Assembly: GCA_963728855.1 (NCBI GenBank)
Contig: CAVSLN010000004.1
Location: 124,001-188,000 of the forward strand
Length of the DNA: 64,000 nt
Direction of reading: 5' to 3'
From: AC-43 sp963728855
Lineage (GTDB): Bacteria; Actinomycetota; Actinomycetes; Mycobacteriales; Micromonosporaceae
The position numbers were made by a program, and so were the translations under genes. Every line of letters begins with the position of its first letter. The stretch's first letter is position 1. The notes under the pieces were generated by a model that saw only the letters and a program-made list of their open reading frames with translations, was not told where the DNA came from and did not search any database. Of the stretch, positions 16,327-24,844 are shown piece by piece.

Positions 16327-16727
16327 TCGCATCGCCCGCGCTGCTCGCGGGTACCGCCGCCGTGGTCCTGCTACGCCGACGTACCCGGGCCGCGACCCGG
16401 GTGCTGGCGCTCGCGAACGCCGCGCTGTTCGTCGCGGCGCTCGCGCTGGCCGGCCTGGCGCTGGCCGGCACGCCCGCGCACGCCGGCCTGCCCGAGGCGG
16501 CCGCGGCGACCGGTTCCGGACCGCTGGCGCTGCTGGCCGCGGCCATCGCGGTCGCCGGTTCCTCGATCGGCGCGGCGATCGCGGTCGCGTACACCGGCGC
16601 GGCCGCCCTGGCCGCGCTGAGCGAGCGGCCGGAGCTGTTCGGCCGCGCGATGGTCATCGTCGGGCTGGCCGAGGGCATCGCCATCTACGGGCTGATCGTG
16701 GCGATCATCCTGATCGGGAAGGCGTGA
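16311..16727 (+). CDS. V/A-type ATPase subunit K (proteolipid c-ring)
   Basis: 138 aa from ATG 16311, overlapping subunit I by 16 bases. One N-terminal signal-like helix, a second hydrophobic helix, then a typical c-subunit hairpin: 'LLAAAIAVAGSSIGAAIAVAYTGAAALAALSERPELFGRAMVIVGLAEGIAIYGLIVAIILIG'. The Glu in 'VGLAEGIAIYG' is the expected ion-carrying carboxylate in the last helix. 'GSSIGAAIAVAYTGAAALA' is the glycine-rich packing helix. There is no obvious Na+ ligand set beyond this; proton or sodium specificity cannot be settled by eye. Confidence 0.92.
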   Translation: MLAWLIASPALLAGTAAVVLLRRRTRAATRVLALANAALFVAALALAGLALAGTPAHAGLPEAAAATGSGPLALLAAAIAVAGSSIGAAIAVAYTGAAALAALSERPELFGRAMVIVGLAEGIAIYGLIVAIILIGKA

Positions 16728-16731
16728 GGGC

Positions 16732-16947
16732 ATGAGCCGGATCGTAGCGCTCGGCGCCGACGTGGTGGTGGCGGGCTTCGGGCTGGCCGGTGTGCTTGTC
16801 GTGCCGGCCGAGGGGGCTGACGAGGTGCGGGCGGCGTGGCGGGCGCTGCCCGCCGACGTCGACCTGGTGATCCTGACCCCGGAGGCGGCGGAGGTCCTGC
16901 CCGAGCCGGAGCCAGACGGGCCGCTGGTGGCGGTGATCCCGCGATGA
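16732..16947 (+). CDS. V/A-type ATPase subunit F
   Basis: 71 aa from ATG 16732, five bases after the subunit K stop. Short Rossmann-like sequence 'IVALGADVVVAGFGLAGVLVVPA' followed by 'DLVILTPEAAEVL'; typical subunit F has 'GFRLAGI' and 'ILITEEIA' at these places. At 71 aa it is shorter than the usual 100, lacking the C-terminal helix. Part of the central rotor with D. The next gene overlaps its stop. Confidence 0.8.
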   Translation: MSRIVALGADVVVAGFGLAGVLVVPAEGADEVRAAWRALPADVDLVILTPEAAEVLPEPEPDGPLVAVIPR

Positions 16948-17489
16948 GCGCGGCCCGGAGCGAACAGTCGGCCCCGCGTACCGAGCGTCGGCTGACCCTG
17001 GAGCTGGAGCCGGTGGCCGCCGCGCTGCTGGAGCAGGCGCGGGCCGAGTCGGCGGCGATCCGCGCCCGCGGCGAGCAGGAGGCCGGGCGCTGCCTCGCCG
17101 AGGCGCGCGCCCGCGCGGAGGAGATCCGTGCCCTGGCCCGCGACCGGGGCACCGCGCAGGCAGCGGCCGGGCTGGCGGCGGACCGGTCGAGGGCACGGCG
17201 GGAGGCGCGCGCCGCCGTCCTCGCCGCCCGCCGGGAGGCGTACGACGCGCTCGGCACAGCCGCCCACCGGGCCGCCCTCCGGCTGCGTGACGAGCCCGGC
17301 TACCCGGCACTGCGGGCCGCCCTGGACCAGGCCGCCCGGCGGGTGCTCGGACCGGGTACCCAGGTCCGGGAGGCGCCCGACGGCGGGGTCGTCGGCGAGC
17401 TGGGTGACCGGCGGCTCGACCTGTCCCTCGCCGGCTTCGCGGAGCGCGCGGTCCGGGCCTGCGCGGCCGAGCTGGAGCGAACGACATGA
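16944..17489 (+). CDS. V/A-type ATPase subunit E (peripheral stalk)
   Basis: 181 aa from ATG 16944 (4-base overlap with subunit F). N-terminal coiled coil rich in Ala, Arg and Glu (EQARAESAAIRARGEQEAGRC... to about residue 95). A globular C-terminal domain follows, with 'GYPALRAALDQAARRVLG' and the family-like end 'GVVGELGDRRLDLSLAGFAERAVRACAAELERTT'. It forms the stator together with the G/H-like subunit and contacts the A and B subunits. The stop overlaps the subunit A start. Confidence 0.87.
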   Translation: MSAARSEQSAPRTERRLTLELEPVAAALLEQARAESAAIRARGEQEAGRCLAEARARAEEIRALARDRGTAQAAAGLAADRSRARREARAAVLAARREAYDALGTAAHRAALRLRDEPGYPALRAALDQAARRVLGPGTQVREAPDGGVVGELGDRRLDLSLAGFAERAVRACAAELERTT

Positions 17490-19222
17490 CCGGCGTGGAC
17501 GGCCGGCGCTCCGGCGGGGTGGTACGGCGGGTCAACGGCCCGCTGGTCGAGGTCGACCGGCTGCCCGGCGTGGCCATGGCGGAGCTGGTCGAGGTCGGTA
17601 CCGGCCGGCTGCCCGCCGAGGTTGTCGAGGTGGCCGGGGACCGGGTCGTCGCGCAGGCGTACGAGTACACCGGCGGCCTGGCACCCGGCGCGCCCGCGTA
17701 CCCGCTGGGCCGGCCGCTGTCCGCGCGGCTGGGCCCCGGCCTGCTCGGCGGCGTCTTCGACGGACTGCTGCGGCCCCTCGCCGGCGCGCCGACCTGGCTC
17801 GCACCGGGCACCGACCGCTCCATCGACGCACATGAGTACACCTTCGCGCCGGCCGCCGGTACGGGAGCCCGGGTCGCCGCCGGGGACCTGCTGGGCGAGG
17901 TCGCCGACGCGGGACCGCTGGCCCACCGGGTGCTCGTACCGCCCGACGTCGAGGGGGTGCTGGACTGGCTCGCGCCGGCCGGCCGGTACCGGGGCGCGGA
18001 CCGCATCGCGGTGGTCGCCGGTACCCCCGTCACGCTGGCGAGCTGGTGGCCGGTGCGCCGGCCCCGCCCGTACCGCGCCCGGCTGGTCCCGGCCGAGCCG
18101 CTGCTGACCGGACAGCGGGTACTGGACGCGCTGTTCCCGCTCGCGAGGGGCGGCACGGCCGCCGTGCCGGGCGGCTTCGGTACCGGCAAGACCGTACTGC
18201 TGCAACAGATCGCGAAATGGTGCGCGGCGGACGTCATCGTGTACGTCGGCTGCGGCGAGCGCGGCAACGAGATGGCCGACGCGATGGCGGAGCTGGCCGA
18301 GCTGTCCGACCCCCGAACCGGCGGGCGGCTGGCCGACCGTACGGTCATCATCGCCAACACCTCGAACATGCCCATCATGGCGCGGGAGGCGAGCATCTAC
18401 GCCGGTGCCACCGTGGCCGAGTACTACCGCGACATGGGCTACCACACGGTCGTCATCGCCGACTCGACCTCGCGCTGGGCCGAGGCGCTTCGCGAGTTCG
18501 CGTCCCGTACCGGCGCGCTGCCGGCCGAGGAGGGCTACCCGGCCGGGCTGGCCTCGGCCCTGGCCGCCTTCTACGAGCGGGCCGCCCCGGTCACCACTCT
18601 CGGCGGCAGTGCCGGATCGATGACCATCATCGGTGCGGTGTCCCCGCCGGGCGGCGACCTGACCGAGCCGGTGACCGCGCAGACCCAGCGGTTCGTCCGC
18701 ACATTGTGGACACTCGACCGGGATCTCGCCTACGCCCGGCACTATCCGGCCGTCGCCTGGTCCGGCTCCTACTGTCGCGACAGCGAACGGGTGAGCGCCT
18801 GGTACGCCGGTCACGGCGACCCTGACTGGGGCGCCCGGCGGGCCCGCACCGCCGCGCTGCTGGCCGGCGCGGACCGGCTGGCCGCGCTGGCCGACCTGGT
18901 CGGCGCGGCGACGCTGCCGGTCCACGAGCGGGTGCTGCTGCTCGGTGGCCGCCTGGTCCGGGAGGGCGTGCTGCAGCAGAGCGCGCTGTCGCCCTCCGAC
19001 GCGCACTGCGCGCCGGAGAAGTCGGCCGCGCTGTTCGACGCGGTGCTCGCCGTCGTGGACCGCTGCGAGGAGCTGGTCGCGGCCGGGCACGCGGCGGCGG
19101 ACGTGGAGGACGCCGACTTCTCGCCGCTGCTGCGGGTCCGCGAGGAGACCGGGCCGCGGGACGCCGACGGGGTACGGCGTGCCGGCGCGGCCATGCTCGC
19201 CCGGTTGGGGGAGCTGCCGTGA
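17486..19222 (+). CDS. atpA: V/A-type ATPase catalytic subunit A
   Basis: 578 aa. N-terminal beta barrel 'GGVVRRVNGPLVEVDRLPGVAMAELVEV'; an A-specific insertion region around residues 115-190; P-loop 'GGFGTGKTVLLQQIAKW' at about 229-245; catalytic loop 'VYVGCGERGNEMADAMAEL'; Walker B region 'YHTVVIADSTSRWAEALRE'; 'GGDLTEPVTAQTQRFVRTLW'. Length is standard for A-type subunits (about 580). The GERGNE and P-loop Lys residues are intact, so an active hydrolytic or synthetic site is expected. Overlaps E and B by 4 bases on each side. Confidence 0.96.
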   Translation: MTGVDGRRSGGVVRRVNGPLVEVDRLPGVAMAELVEVGTGRLPAEVVEVAGDRVVAQAYEYTGGLAPGAPAYPLGRPLSARLGPGLLGGVFDGLLRPLAGAPTWLAPGTDRSIDAHEYTFAPAAGTGARVAAGDLLGEVADAGPLAHRVLVPPDVEGVLDWLAPAGRYRGADRIAVVAGTPVTLASWWPVRRPRPYRARLVPAEPLLTGQRVLDALFPLARGGTAAVPGGFGTGKTVLLQQIAKWCAADVIVYVGCGERGNEMADAMAELAELSDPRTGGRLADRTVIIANTSNMPIMAREASIYAGATVAEYYRDMGYHTVVIADSTSRWAEALREFASRTGALPAEEGYPAGLASALAAFYERAAPVTTLGGSAGSMTIIGAVSPPGGDLTEPVTAQTQRFVRTLWTLDRDLAYARHYPAVAWSGSYCRDSERVSAWYAGHGDPDWGARRARTAALLAGADRLAALADLVGAATLPVHERVLLLGGRLVREGVLQQSALSPSDAHCAPEKSAALFDAVLAVVDRCEELVAAGHAAADVEDADFSPLLRVREETGPRDADGVRRAGAAMLARLGELP

Positions 19223-20637
19223 TGGATCGCCTCGTCGAGTACACCGCCGTCACCCGGGCGCACGGCCCCCTCCTGGTGGTACGGGGCGTCAGCGACGTGG
19301 GCTGGGACGAGTTCGCCCGCATCCGGCTGCCCGACGGGCGGGTCCGGCACGGCCTGGTCCTCGAGGTCGACCGGGACCTCGCGGTGGTCCAGGTGCTGGA
19401 GGGCACCGAGGGGCTGCGGCCGTCCGGCACGGCGGTCGCGTTCGACGGCAGCCCGCTGAAGGTACCGGTCGGGGCGGACTGGCTCGGCCGGGTCTGCAAC
19501 GGCCGCGGCGAGCCGCTCGACGGGGGGCCGCCGGTGTTCGGCACCCGTACCGCCCCGGTCAACGGGTACCCGATGAACCCGACCCGGCGGGAGCCGCCCG
19601 CCGACCCGGTGCTGACCGGAGTAAGCATTATCGATACCCTCACGACTCTGGTACGCGGGCAGAAGCTACCGATCTTCTCGGTCGCCGGGCTGCCGCACCT
19701 GGAGCTGGCCACCCAGATCGCCGCGCAGGCGTCCGCCGGTACCGAGCCGTTCTGCGTCGTGTTCGCCGGTATGGGCCTCACCCACACCGACGCGGCCGCC
19801 GCCCAGGACGCGCTGGCCGAGCGGTCCGCCGCCGGGGAGCTGGTGCTGTTGCTGAACACCGCGGACGACCCGGTCATCGAACGGATCCTCACCCCGCGCA
19901 TCGCGCTGACCGTCGCCGAGCACCTCGCGTACGACCTCGGCCGGCACGTGCTGGTTGTGGCGGCCGACATGACGAGCTACTGCGAGGCGGTACGGGAGGT
20001 GTCGGCCGCCCGCGGTGAGATACCGGCCCGGCACGCCTACCCCGGCTACCTCTACAGCGATCTGGCCTCCCTCTACGAGCGGTGCGGCCGGATCCAGGAC
20101 GTACCCGGCTCGGTGACCATCCTGCCCGTACTGACCATGCCGGCCGGGGACATCACGCACCCGGTGCCGGACCTCACCGGGTACATCACCGAGGGGCAGG
20201 TGGTGCTGTCCCCGGAGGTGGCCGCCCGCGGGGTGTACCCGCCCGTGGAGCCGCTGGCCTCGCTGTCCCGCCTCATGCGCCGGGGCGCCGGGGCCGGTCG
20301 TACCCGTGAGGACCACCTGGACCTCGCCGGGCAGGTGCTCGCGGCGCTGGCCCGGGCCCGGCAGGTACGGGAGCTGGCCGAGCTGGTCGGGCCGGCCGCG
20401 CTGGGCGACACCGACCGGGCGTACCTGGCGTTCGCCGACGCGTTCGAGCGCGAGCTCGGCCAGCGCCCGGACGAGCGGCGGGAGCTGGCCGACAGCCTCG
20501 ACCGGGCCTGGCGGGCGCTGGCCGTGCTGCCCCGGCGGGAGCTGGTCATGGTGCCGGCCGCGCAGGTGGCTGCGCACCTGCCAGGCGAGCCGGAGCCGGC
20601 TGGGCCCGAGCGGGCTGGGGGTTCCGGCGATGCGTGA
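19219..20637 (+). CDS. atpB: V/A-type ATPase subunit B (regulatory)
   Basis: 472 aa from GTG or ATG at 19219-19222. 'EYTAVTRAHGPLLVVRGVSDVGWDE' is the N-terminal barrel, 'MNPTRREPPADPVLTGVSIIDTLTTLVRGQKLPIFSVAGLPH' the non-catalytic P-loop region (the Walker Lys is lost, as is normal for B), and 'SYCEAVREVSAARGEIPARHAYPGYLYSDLASLYERCGRI' is highly conserved. The C-terminus 'ELGQRPDERRELADSLDRAWRALAVLPRRELV' matches the helical end. Forms the A3B3 head with subunit A. Confidence 0.96.
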   Translation: MMDRLVEYTAVTRAHGPLLVVRGVSDVGWDEFARIRLPDGRVRHGLVLEVDRDLAVVQVLEGTEGLRPSGTAVAFDGSPLKVPVGADWLGRVCNGRGEPLDGGPPVFGTRTAPVNGYPMNPTRREPPADPVLTGVSIIDTLTTLVRGQKLPIFSVAGLPHLELATQIAAQASAGTEPFCVVFAGMGLTHTDAAAAQDALAERSAAGELVLLLNTADDPVIERILTPRIALTVAEHLAYDLGRHVLVVAADMTSYCEAVREVSAARGEIPARHAYPGYLYSDLASLYERCGRIQDVPGSVTILPVLTMPAGDITHPVPDLTGYITEGQVVLSPEVAARGVYPPVEPLASLSRLMRRGAGAGRTREDHLDLAGQVLAALARARQVRELAELVGPAALGDTDRAYLAFADAFERELGQRPDERRELADSLDRAWRALAVLPRRELVMVPAAQVAAHLPGEPEPAGPERAGGSGDA

Positions 20638-21256
20638 GATCCGGCAGCTGCCGCCCGGCCGGGCCGGTCGGCGCTGGCTGGCCGAGCGGCTGGCCGCTGC
20701 CCGACGCGCCGCCGATCTCCTCGACCGCAAGCTGCGGATCCTGCGCGCCGAACAGGACCGGTACGCGGAGCTGGCCCGGCACGCCGAGGCGGAGTGGACC
20801 GGCCGCTACCGGGAGGCGGACCGGTGGCTGATGCGCGGGGCGCTCGTCAGCGGCGAGCGCGAACTGCGGCTCGCCACCCCGGTCGCCACCGCCGAGGTAC
20901 GGGTGAGCCGGCGCGCGCTGATGGGCATGCGCTACCCGGTCGAGGCGCGGTGCCGGCTGCCCGAGGCGGGGGAGGGCGAACGGAGCCCGGGTGGGGCCGC
21001 GCTCGTCGAGGCGGCCGGCGCCTACCGCGCGGCGGTACGGGCCGCCGCCGGGTACGCGGCCGCGGTCGGTGCGTGCCGGGCGCTGGACGCGGAGGTGGCG
21101 CAGACCCGCCGTACCCTCCGGGCGTTGACCCGCGGCCGGGTCCCCCAGCTGGAGGCCGCCCTGGGCAAGGCCACCACGTGGTTGGACGAGTCCGAGCGCG
21201 CCGAGCTGGTCCGCCTGCGCTGGGCCGCCGCTACCCGCCCGGTCGGAAACCACTGA
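20630..21256 (+). CDS. V/A-type ATPase subunit D (central shaft)
   Basis: 208 aa from ATG 20630, overlapping the subunit B stop by 8 bases. Starts 'MREIRQLPPGRAGRRWLAERLAAARRAADLLDRKLRILRAEQDRYAELA', the N-terminal half of the D coiled coil. The second half is 'QTRRTLRALTRGRVPQLEAALGKATTWLDESERAELVRLRWAA'. This two-helix arrangement is the rotor axle inside A3B3. Last gene of the operon, followed by a strong hairpin, so the V-ATPase set is complete and self-contained. Confidence 0.92.
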   Translation: MREIRQLPPGRAGRRWLAERLAAARRAADLLDRKLRILRAEQDRYAELARHAEAEWTGRYREADRWLMRGALVSGERELRLATPVATAEVRVSRRALMGMRYPVEARCRLPEAGEGERSPGGAALVEAAGAYRAAVRAAAGYAAAVGACRALDAEVAQTRRTLRALTRGRVPQLEAALGKATTWLDESERAELVRLRWAAATRPVGNH

Positions 21257-21285
21257 GGCCGGCCGTGCCGGGATCGCACGCCGAA

Positions 21286-21315
21286 GGACAGGTCCGGGAG
21301 TTCCCGGACCTGTCC
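21286..21315. terminator. hairpin terminator after the V-ATPase operon
   Basis: Perfect 13-bp stem GGACAGGTCCGGG / CCCGGACCTGTCC around an AGTT loop, with no T tract, as is usual in high-GC actinobacteria. It lies between the end of subunit D (plus) and the end of DoxX (minus), so it can serve both strands. Confidence 0.8.
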
Positions 21316-21347
21316 GTGGCTTCGGGGACCGGCCCCGGGCCTGTGGC

Positions 21348-21899
21348 CTACTTCAGCCAGGGGTTCGCGGCCACCTGGGGCACCCGGCTCCACCACCGGC
21401 CCAAGCCGATGGTGTCACCGGCCGAGGTCAGCGCGAGGACGGCGAGCAGCCCGGCGTAGATCAGGTGGTCGTCCATGAAGACGTTGCTGGCCGGCGGCAG
21501 CACGGCCGACCACATCCCGAGCATCAGGATCCCGCCGGCCACCGCGGCGACCCGCAGCCCGATGCCGCTGATCAGTGCGAGGCCGATCGTGGCCAGGCCG
21601 ATCATGAACAGCCAGTTCGCCCAGCCGGCACCCGCGAACGAGTGGTAGAAGCTGGCGAACGGGCCCTTCGCGCCGGTGAGGAACCCCTTGGTGGGGTTGC
21701 CGCCGTCGTACCAGGCCACCTTGGTCTCGTGGCCGAGCCCGAACAGCTTGTCCAGGAACGCCCAGAGGAACACCCAGCCGAGCGCCAGGCGCAACCCCGC
21801 CAGGACGTACCGCGTCGCGGCCTCCCGGGTCGCGACCACCGCGCCGACCGCGGTGCGGCCCTTCACGACCCCGCCCGAGCCATGGGCGATGGTAGCCAT
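21348..21899 (-). CDS. DoxX-family membrane protein
   Basis: 183 aa from ATG 21899, preceded by 'ggaaggaagtgatagtc'. Four hydrophobic helices: 'YVLAGLRLALGWVFLWAFLDKLFGLG', 'WLFMIGLATIGLALISGIG', 'VAAVAGGILMLGMWSAVLPP' and 'LIYAGLLAVLALTSAGDTIGLG'. 'RLALGWVFLWAFLDKLFG' is the DoxX signature region. DoxX proteins are linked to thiol/sulfite oxidation or membrane oxidoreductase complexes in mycobacteria; the function here is not proved. A box with a good AAAGTCCC arm lies 84 bases upstream. Confidence 0.85.
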   Translation of the reverse strand: MATIAHGSGGVVKGRTAVGAVVATREAATRYVLAGLRLALGWVFLWAFLDKLFGLGHETKVAWYDGGNPTKGFLTGAKGPFASFYHSFAGAGWANWLFMIGLATIGLALISGIGLRVAAVAGGILMLGMWSAVLPPASNVFMDDHLIYAGLLAVLALTSAGDTIGLGRWWSRVPQVAANPWLK

Positions 21900-21982
21900 G
21901 ACTATCACTTCCTTCCGCATCTTGTGTCCTCAGGCTGGCGGACGGGGTCCGGTAGCGGCAGGGTCACAGGTTGCCATCGGAC

Positions 21983-21996
21983 AGGACCAAAGTCCC
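21983..21996. promoter_or_regulatory. DevR/DosR-like box (AGGACCAAAGTCCC)
   Basis: Close to the classical mycobacterial palindrome (GGGACT...AGTCCC). It is 84 bases upstream of the DoxX start and touches the baeRF2 stop codon. Confidence 0.55.
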
Positions 21997-21997
21997 G

Positions 21998-23101
21998 TCA
22001 GCCGGTCGGGAAGCGGCACAGGGCGGCCAGGTCGCCGGGTACCGCGCCGGGGTCGAGCACCCGGACGTCGGCGTCGGTGAGCAGCGCCGCCCGTACCGCG
22101 ACGTCGACCAGCCGGCCCGGTACGGTCCCGGCCGCGGGTTCGGCTGCGCACAGCAGGTCCGGTCCGAACCAGGCGACCCGCTCGTCGGCGGGGTCGTCGA
22201 CCACGAACAGCGTCTGTACCCGTCCGGCGGCCAGCGCGCCGAGCGTGTCCCGTACCCCGTGCGCCGCCGTACCGCGTGGCCCGCCGTGCCGGCCCAACGC
22301 GGCCAGCAGCGCGGCGGTCTGGTCGGCCCCGTGCTGCTGCACCGCTTCCACGACAGCGGCCGCGTGCTCGGCTGCCGAACCGTCCGGGGTGCGCCCGCCC
22401 GGCAGGTTCCGAACGGTGACGCCGGTCCCGCGGAGCAGGGGGAGGCGGTGGCGCAGCAGCTGGACCGCCCGTACGTCGCCGGCCAGCAGCAGGAGCCGCG
22501 CGTCGACGGTGCTCAGTGCCCGTACCACCGTGCCGGCCACGGCCGCGGCGTTGTGCCGCCAGCTGTCCTCGGCCCGGCGCTGATAACGCGGCTGCGACCA
22601 GCCGCCCGGGGCGTTGCGCTCGATCTCGTCGTCCGGCCCGACCACCTGCTGCGTCGTGCCGAGCACGGCGCCACGCGGCACCGCGGTCACATCCGCGCCG
22701 GTCCGATCGGTGACCGCGAGAACGTACCCCGGGTGCCGCTGCCACCACGCGAGCAGCGGGACGACCGAGGCCGGCCGTCCGTACCCTCCCCGGTCGAACC
22801 GGGTACCCCCGGGGATCGGCTGCACCAGCAGGACCTCACCGCCGGCCGCGAACACGGCGACCTCGCAGGGGCGCGGCCCGAGGCCGGCGAGCCGCCCGCC
22901 GACGGCGGCGAGCGTGGCCTGGTCGGCCCCCTGCGCGGCGAGCCGGGTGGCCACCGCGCGCCAGCGCAGCTCCAGGTCCTCCTCGGCATCCATGGTGGGA
23001 TACGGCGGCTGCAGACCGAGGTACAGCCAGGCGACCGGATCGGTCCGCCCGACCAGGTCGCGGATCGCGCTCGTGCGCAGCGGGCTCTCGACCGTGTTCA
23101 T
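21998..23101 (-). CDS. baeRF2-domain protein (Rv2629-like, eRF1-related)
   Basis: 367 aa from ATG 23101 with GGAGG eight bases upstream. The fold matches the bacterial archaeo-eukaryotic release factor family 2: 'AWLYLGLQPPYPTMDAEEDLELRWRAV', 'VLAVTDRTGADVT', 'AEDSWRHNAAAVAGTVVRALSTVDARLLLLAGDVRAVQLLRHRLP' and 'VQTLFVVDDPADERVAWFG'. The M. tuberculosis homologue Rv2629 belongs to the DosR regulon, which fits this setting. Presumed ribosome or peptidyl-tRNA factor during stress, but untested. Follows hsp20 by 71 bases on the same strand. Confidence 0.82.
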   Translation of the reverse strand: MNTVESPLRTSAIRDLVGRTDPVAWLYLGLQPPYPTMDAEEDLELRWRAVATRLAAQGADQATLAAVGGRLAGLGPRPCEVAVFAAGGEVLLVQPIPGGTRFDRGGYGRPASVVPLLAWWQRHPGYVLAVTDRTGADVTAVPRGAVLGTTQQVVGPDDEIERNAPGGWSQPRYQRRAEDSWRHNAAAVAGTVVRALSTVDARLLLLAGDVRAVQLLRHRLPLLRGTGVTVRNLPGGRTPDGSAAEHAAAVVEAVQQHGADQTAALLAALGRHGGPRGTAAHGVRDTLGALAAGRVQTLFVVDDPADERVAWFGPDLLCAAEPAAGTVPGRLVDVAVRAALLTDADVRVLDPGAVPGDLAALCRFPTG

Positions 23102-23172
23102 GGGTGTCCTCCAAGGGATGACGGCGGTACCGGCGGCCGTCTGTGGGCGCCGGTACCGCCGCTTGCGGTTTG

Positions 23173-23565
23173 CTAATGCGTGACGGGGATCTGCCGACCG
23201 CTGGGCTGCGGGGCGGCCAGGGGCACGGTCACCTCCAGGACGCCGCTGTCGTACCGGGCCGTGACGTGCTCGCTGTCGGCGCCGGCCGGCAGCCGTACGG
23301 AGCGCTGCAGCAGCCCGTACCGGAACTCGCTGCGGCCCCGCGTCTGGGCCTGCTCCTCGCGCTCGGCGCGGATCGTCAGCACCCCCTCGTCCACGGTCAC
23401 CTGGATGTCCTTGTCCGGCTGCAGGCCGGGCAGCTCCGCGCGGATGAGGTACTGCGTGTCGGTCAGCACGTCCTCGACGCGGATCATGTGACCGGCACGG
23501 ACCGGGAAGTCCGTGTCGAGCCATCCGGTCAGGTCACCCAGCAGGCGTGGCATCAGGGCGTTCAT
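23173..23565 (-). CDS. hsp20: small heat shock protein (Hsp20/alpha-crystallin)
   Basis: 130 aa from ATG 23565 with an AAGGAGG site. The alpha-crystallin domain spans residues about 28-120: 'IRVEDVLTDTQYLIRAELPGLQPDKDIQVTVDEGVLTIRAEREE', then 'FRYGLLQRSVRLPAGADSEHVTARYDSGVLEVTVPL'. The C-terminal 'SGRQIPVTH' carries an I-P-V variant of the I-x-I/V assembly motif. ATP-independent holdase chaperone, like mycobacterial HspX (Acr), the best-known DosR target. Divergent from GAPDH with two boxes between them. Confidence 0.93.
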   Translation of the reverse strand: MNALMPRLLGDLTGWLDTDFPVRAGHMIRVEDVLTDTQYLIRAELPGLQPDKDIQVTVDEGVLTIRAEREEQAQTRGRSEFRYGLLQRSVRLPAGADSEHVTARYDSGVLEVTVPLAAPQPSGRQIPVTH

Positions 23566-23650
23566 CGCGCGCCTCCTTCCTTTCTCTTCCTCACCCTCCA
23601 TCGAAGTCCGGTCGGGCGGGGCCGGGGAGAGCACACGGCCCGACCTTGGC

Positions 23651-23664
23651 GGGACCAAGGTCCC
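23651..23664. promoter_or_regulatory. DevR/DosR-like box (GGGACCAAGGTCCC)
   Basis: The most symmetric copy in the window: 7-base arms CGGGACC/GGTCCCG around AA, 86 bases upstream of hsp20 in the hsp20-GAPDH divergent region. Confidence 0.68.
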
Positions 23665-23744
23665 GAAACGGGCGCCGCCCCGCGCGCGACCGGATCCGCA
23701 CCCGCGTCCTGGCCGGGTGAGCGGGTCGATCGGTCGTCGTCGCG

Positions 23745-23758
23745 GGGACCTTCGGCAC
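23745..23758. promoter_or_regulatory. DevR/DosR-like box (GGGACCTTCGGCAC)
   Basis: 58 bases upstream of the GAPDH start and oriented toward it. The same GCAC-ending variant is found upstream of the CBS gene at 44738. Confidence 0.62.
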
Positions 23759-23815
23759 TGCTGCCCGTACCGCATCGGCGTCGAGGCTGGGGGCGACGAC
23801 CCTGAGGAGGTCCCG

Positions 23816-24841
23816 ATGAGCTACCGGGTGGCGATCAACGGCTTTGGCCGGATCGGCCGGGACTACCTGCGCTGCGTACTGGAGCGCGGGCTGCTGGGCC
23901 AGCGCATCGACGTGGTGGCGATCAACGACCTGTGGGATCCCGCGACGCTGGCGCACCTGTTGGCGTACGACTCGACATTCGGGCGGCTGCGCTGGGACGT
24001 CGCGCATGACGACGGCGGGATCAGCGTGGCCGGGTTCCGGATCCCGGTCACGAGCGTCAAGGACCCGGCGCTGTTGGGCTGGGGTGAGCTGAGCGTGGAC
24101 CTGGTCGTCGAGTCGACGGGCAAGCTGCGCTCCCGCGACGACGCGGCGGCGCACCTGAAGGCCGGCGCCCGGCGGGTGCTCATCTCCGCGCCTGGTAAGG
24201 CTGGTAAGGGCAGCATCGACGCGACGCTCGTGGTGGGCGTGAACGAGGAGACCTACGACCCGGTACGGCACGAGATCCTCTCCGCCGCGTCGTGCACGAC
24301 CAACTGCGTGGCGCCGATGGCCGCCGTCCTGCAGCACGCGTTCGGGATCGAGCACGGCTACCTGACGACGGTGCACGCGTACACCAACGACCAGGTCGTG
24401 CTGGACTCCCCGCACAAGGACCTGCACCGGGCCCGGGCGGCGGCGGTGAACATCATCCCCACGAGTACGGGCGCGGCGAAGGCGGTCGGGCTGGTGCTGC
24501 CCGAGCTGGCCGGCAAGCTGGACGGGGTCGCGCTGCGGGTACCGGTGGAGAACGGGTCGGTCTCCGACCTGACCTGCCAGCTGTCCGTACCGGTGACGGT
24601 CAGCGAGGTCAACGCCGCGTTCGCGGCCGCGGCCGAGCACAGTCTCAAGGGCGTGCTGCGGTACACGAGCGCGCCGACCGTCTCCCGGGACATCGTGGGC
24701 GACCCGGCCTCATGCGTCTTTGACGCCGGCCTCACCCAGGCCGCCGGCACGTTCGTCAAGGTGTTCGGCTGGTACGACAACGAGTGGGGGTACACCAACC
24801 GGCTGGTGGACCTCAGCCTGCTGTTCGCCGGGCAGGACTGA
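23816..24841 (+). CDS. gap: glyceraldehyde-3-phosphate dehydrogenase
   Basis: 341 aa from ATG 23816 with GAGGAGG six bases upstream. N-terminal Rossmann start 'MSYRVAINGFGRIGRDYLRCVLERG', NAD-contacting 'AINDLWD', catalytic 'SAASCTTNCVAP' (Cys about residue 160), 'TTVHAYTNDQ', the phosphate-binding 'RARAAAVNIIPTSTGAAKAVGLV' and 'WYDNEWGYTNRLVDL'. All key residues are present. Oxidises GAP to 1,3-bisphosphoglycerate. Followed after 3 bases by the ferredoxin oxidoreductase gamma gene, so glycolytic oxidation and pyruvate oxidation share one transcript. Confidence 0.95.
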   Translation: MSYRVAINGFGRIGRDYLRCVLERGLLGQRIDVVAINDLWDPATLAHLLAYDSTFGRLRWDVAHDDGGISVAGFRIPVTSVKDPALLGWGELSVDLVVESTGKLRSRDDAAAHLKAGARRVLISAPGKAGKGSIDATLVVGVNEETYDPVRHEILSAASCTTNCVAPMAAVLQHAFGIEHGYLTTVHAYTNDQVVLDSPHKDLHRARAAAVNIIPTSTGAAKAVGLVLPELAGKLDGVALRVPVENGSVSDLTCQLSVPVTVSEVNAAFAAAAEHSLKGVLRYTSAPTVSRDIVGDPASCVFDAGLTQAAGTFVKVFGWYDNEWGYTNRLVDLSLLFAGQD

Positions 24842-24844
24842 GCG

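Noticed and set aside
13432..16332. 966-codon minus-strand frame opposite V-ATPase genes
   Set aside because: Composition is Arg/Pro/Gln/Gly-rich with no recognisable domain, while the plus strand encodes subunits G/H, C and I with overlapping starts.
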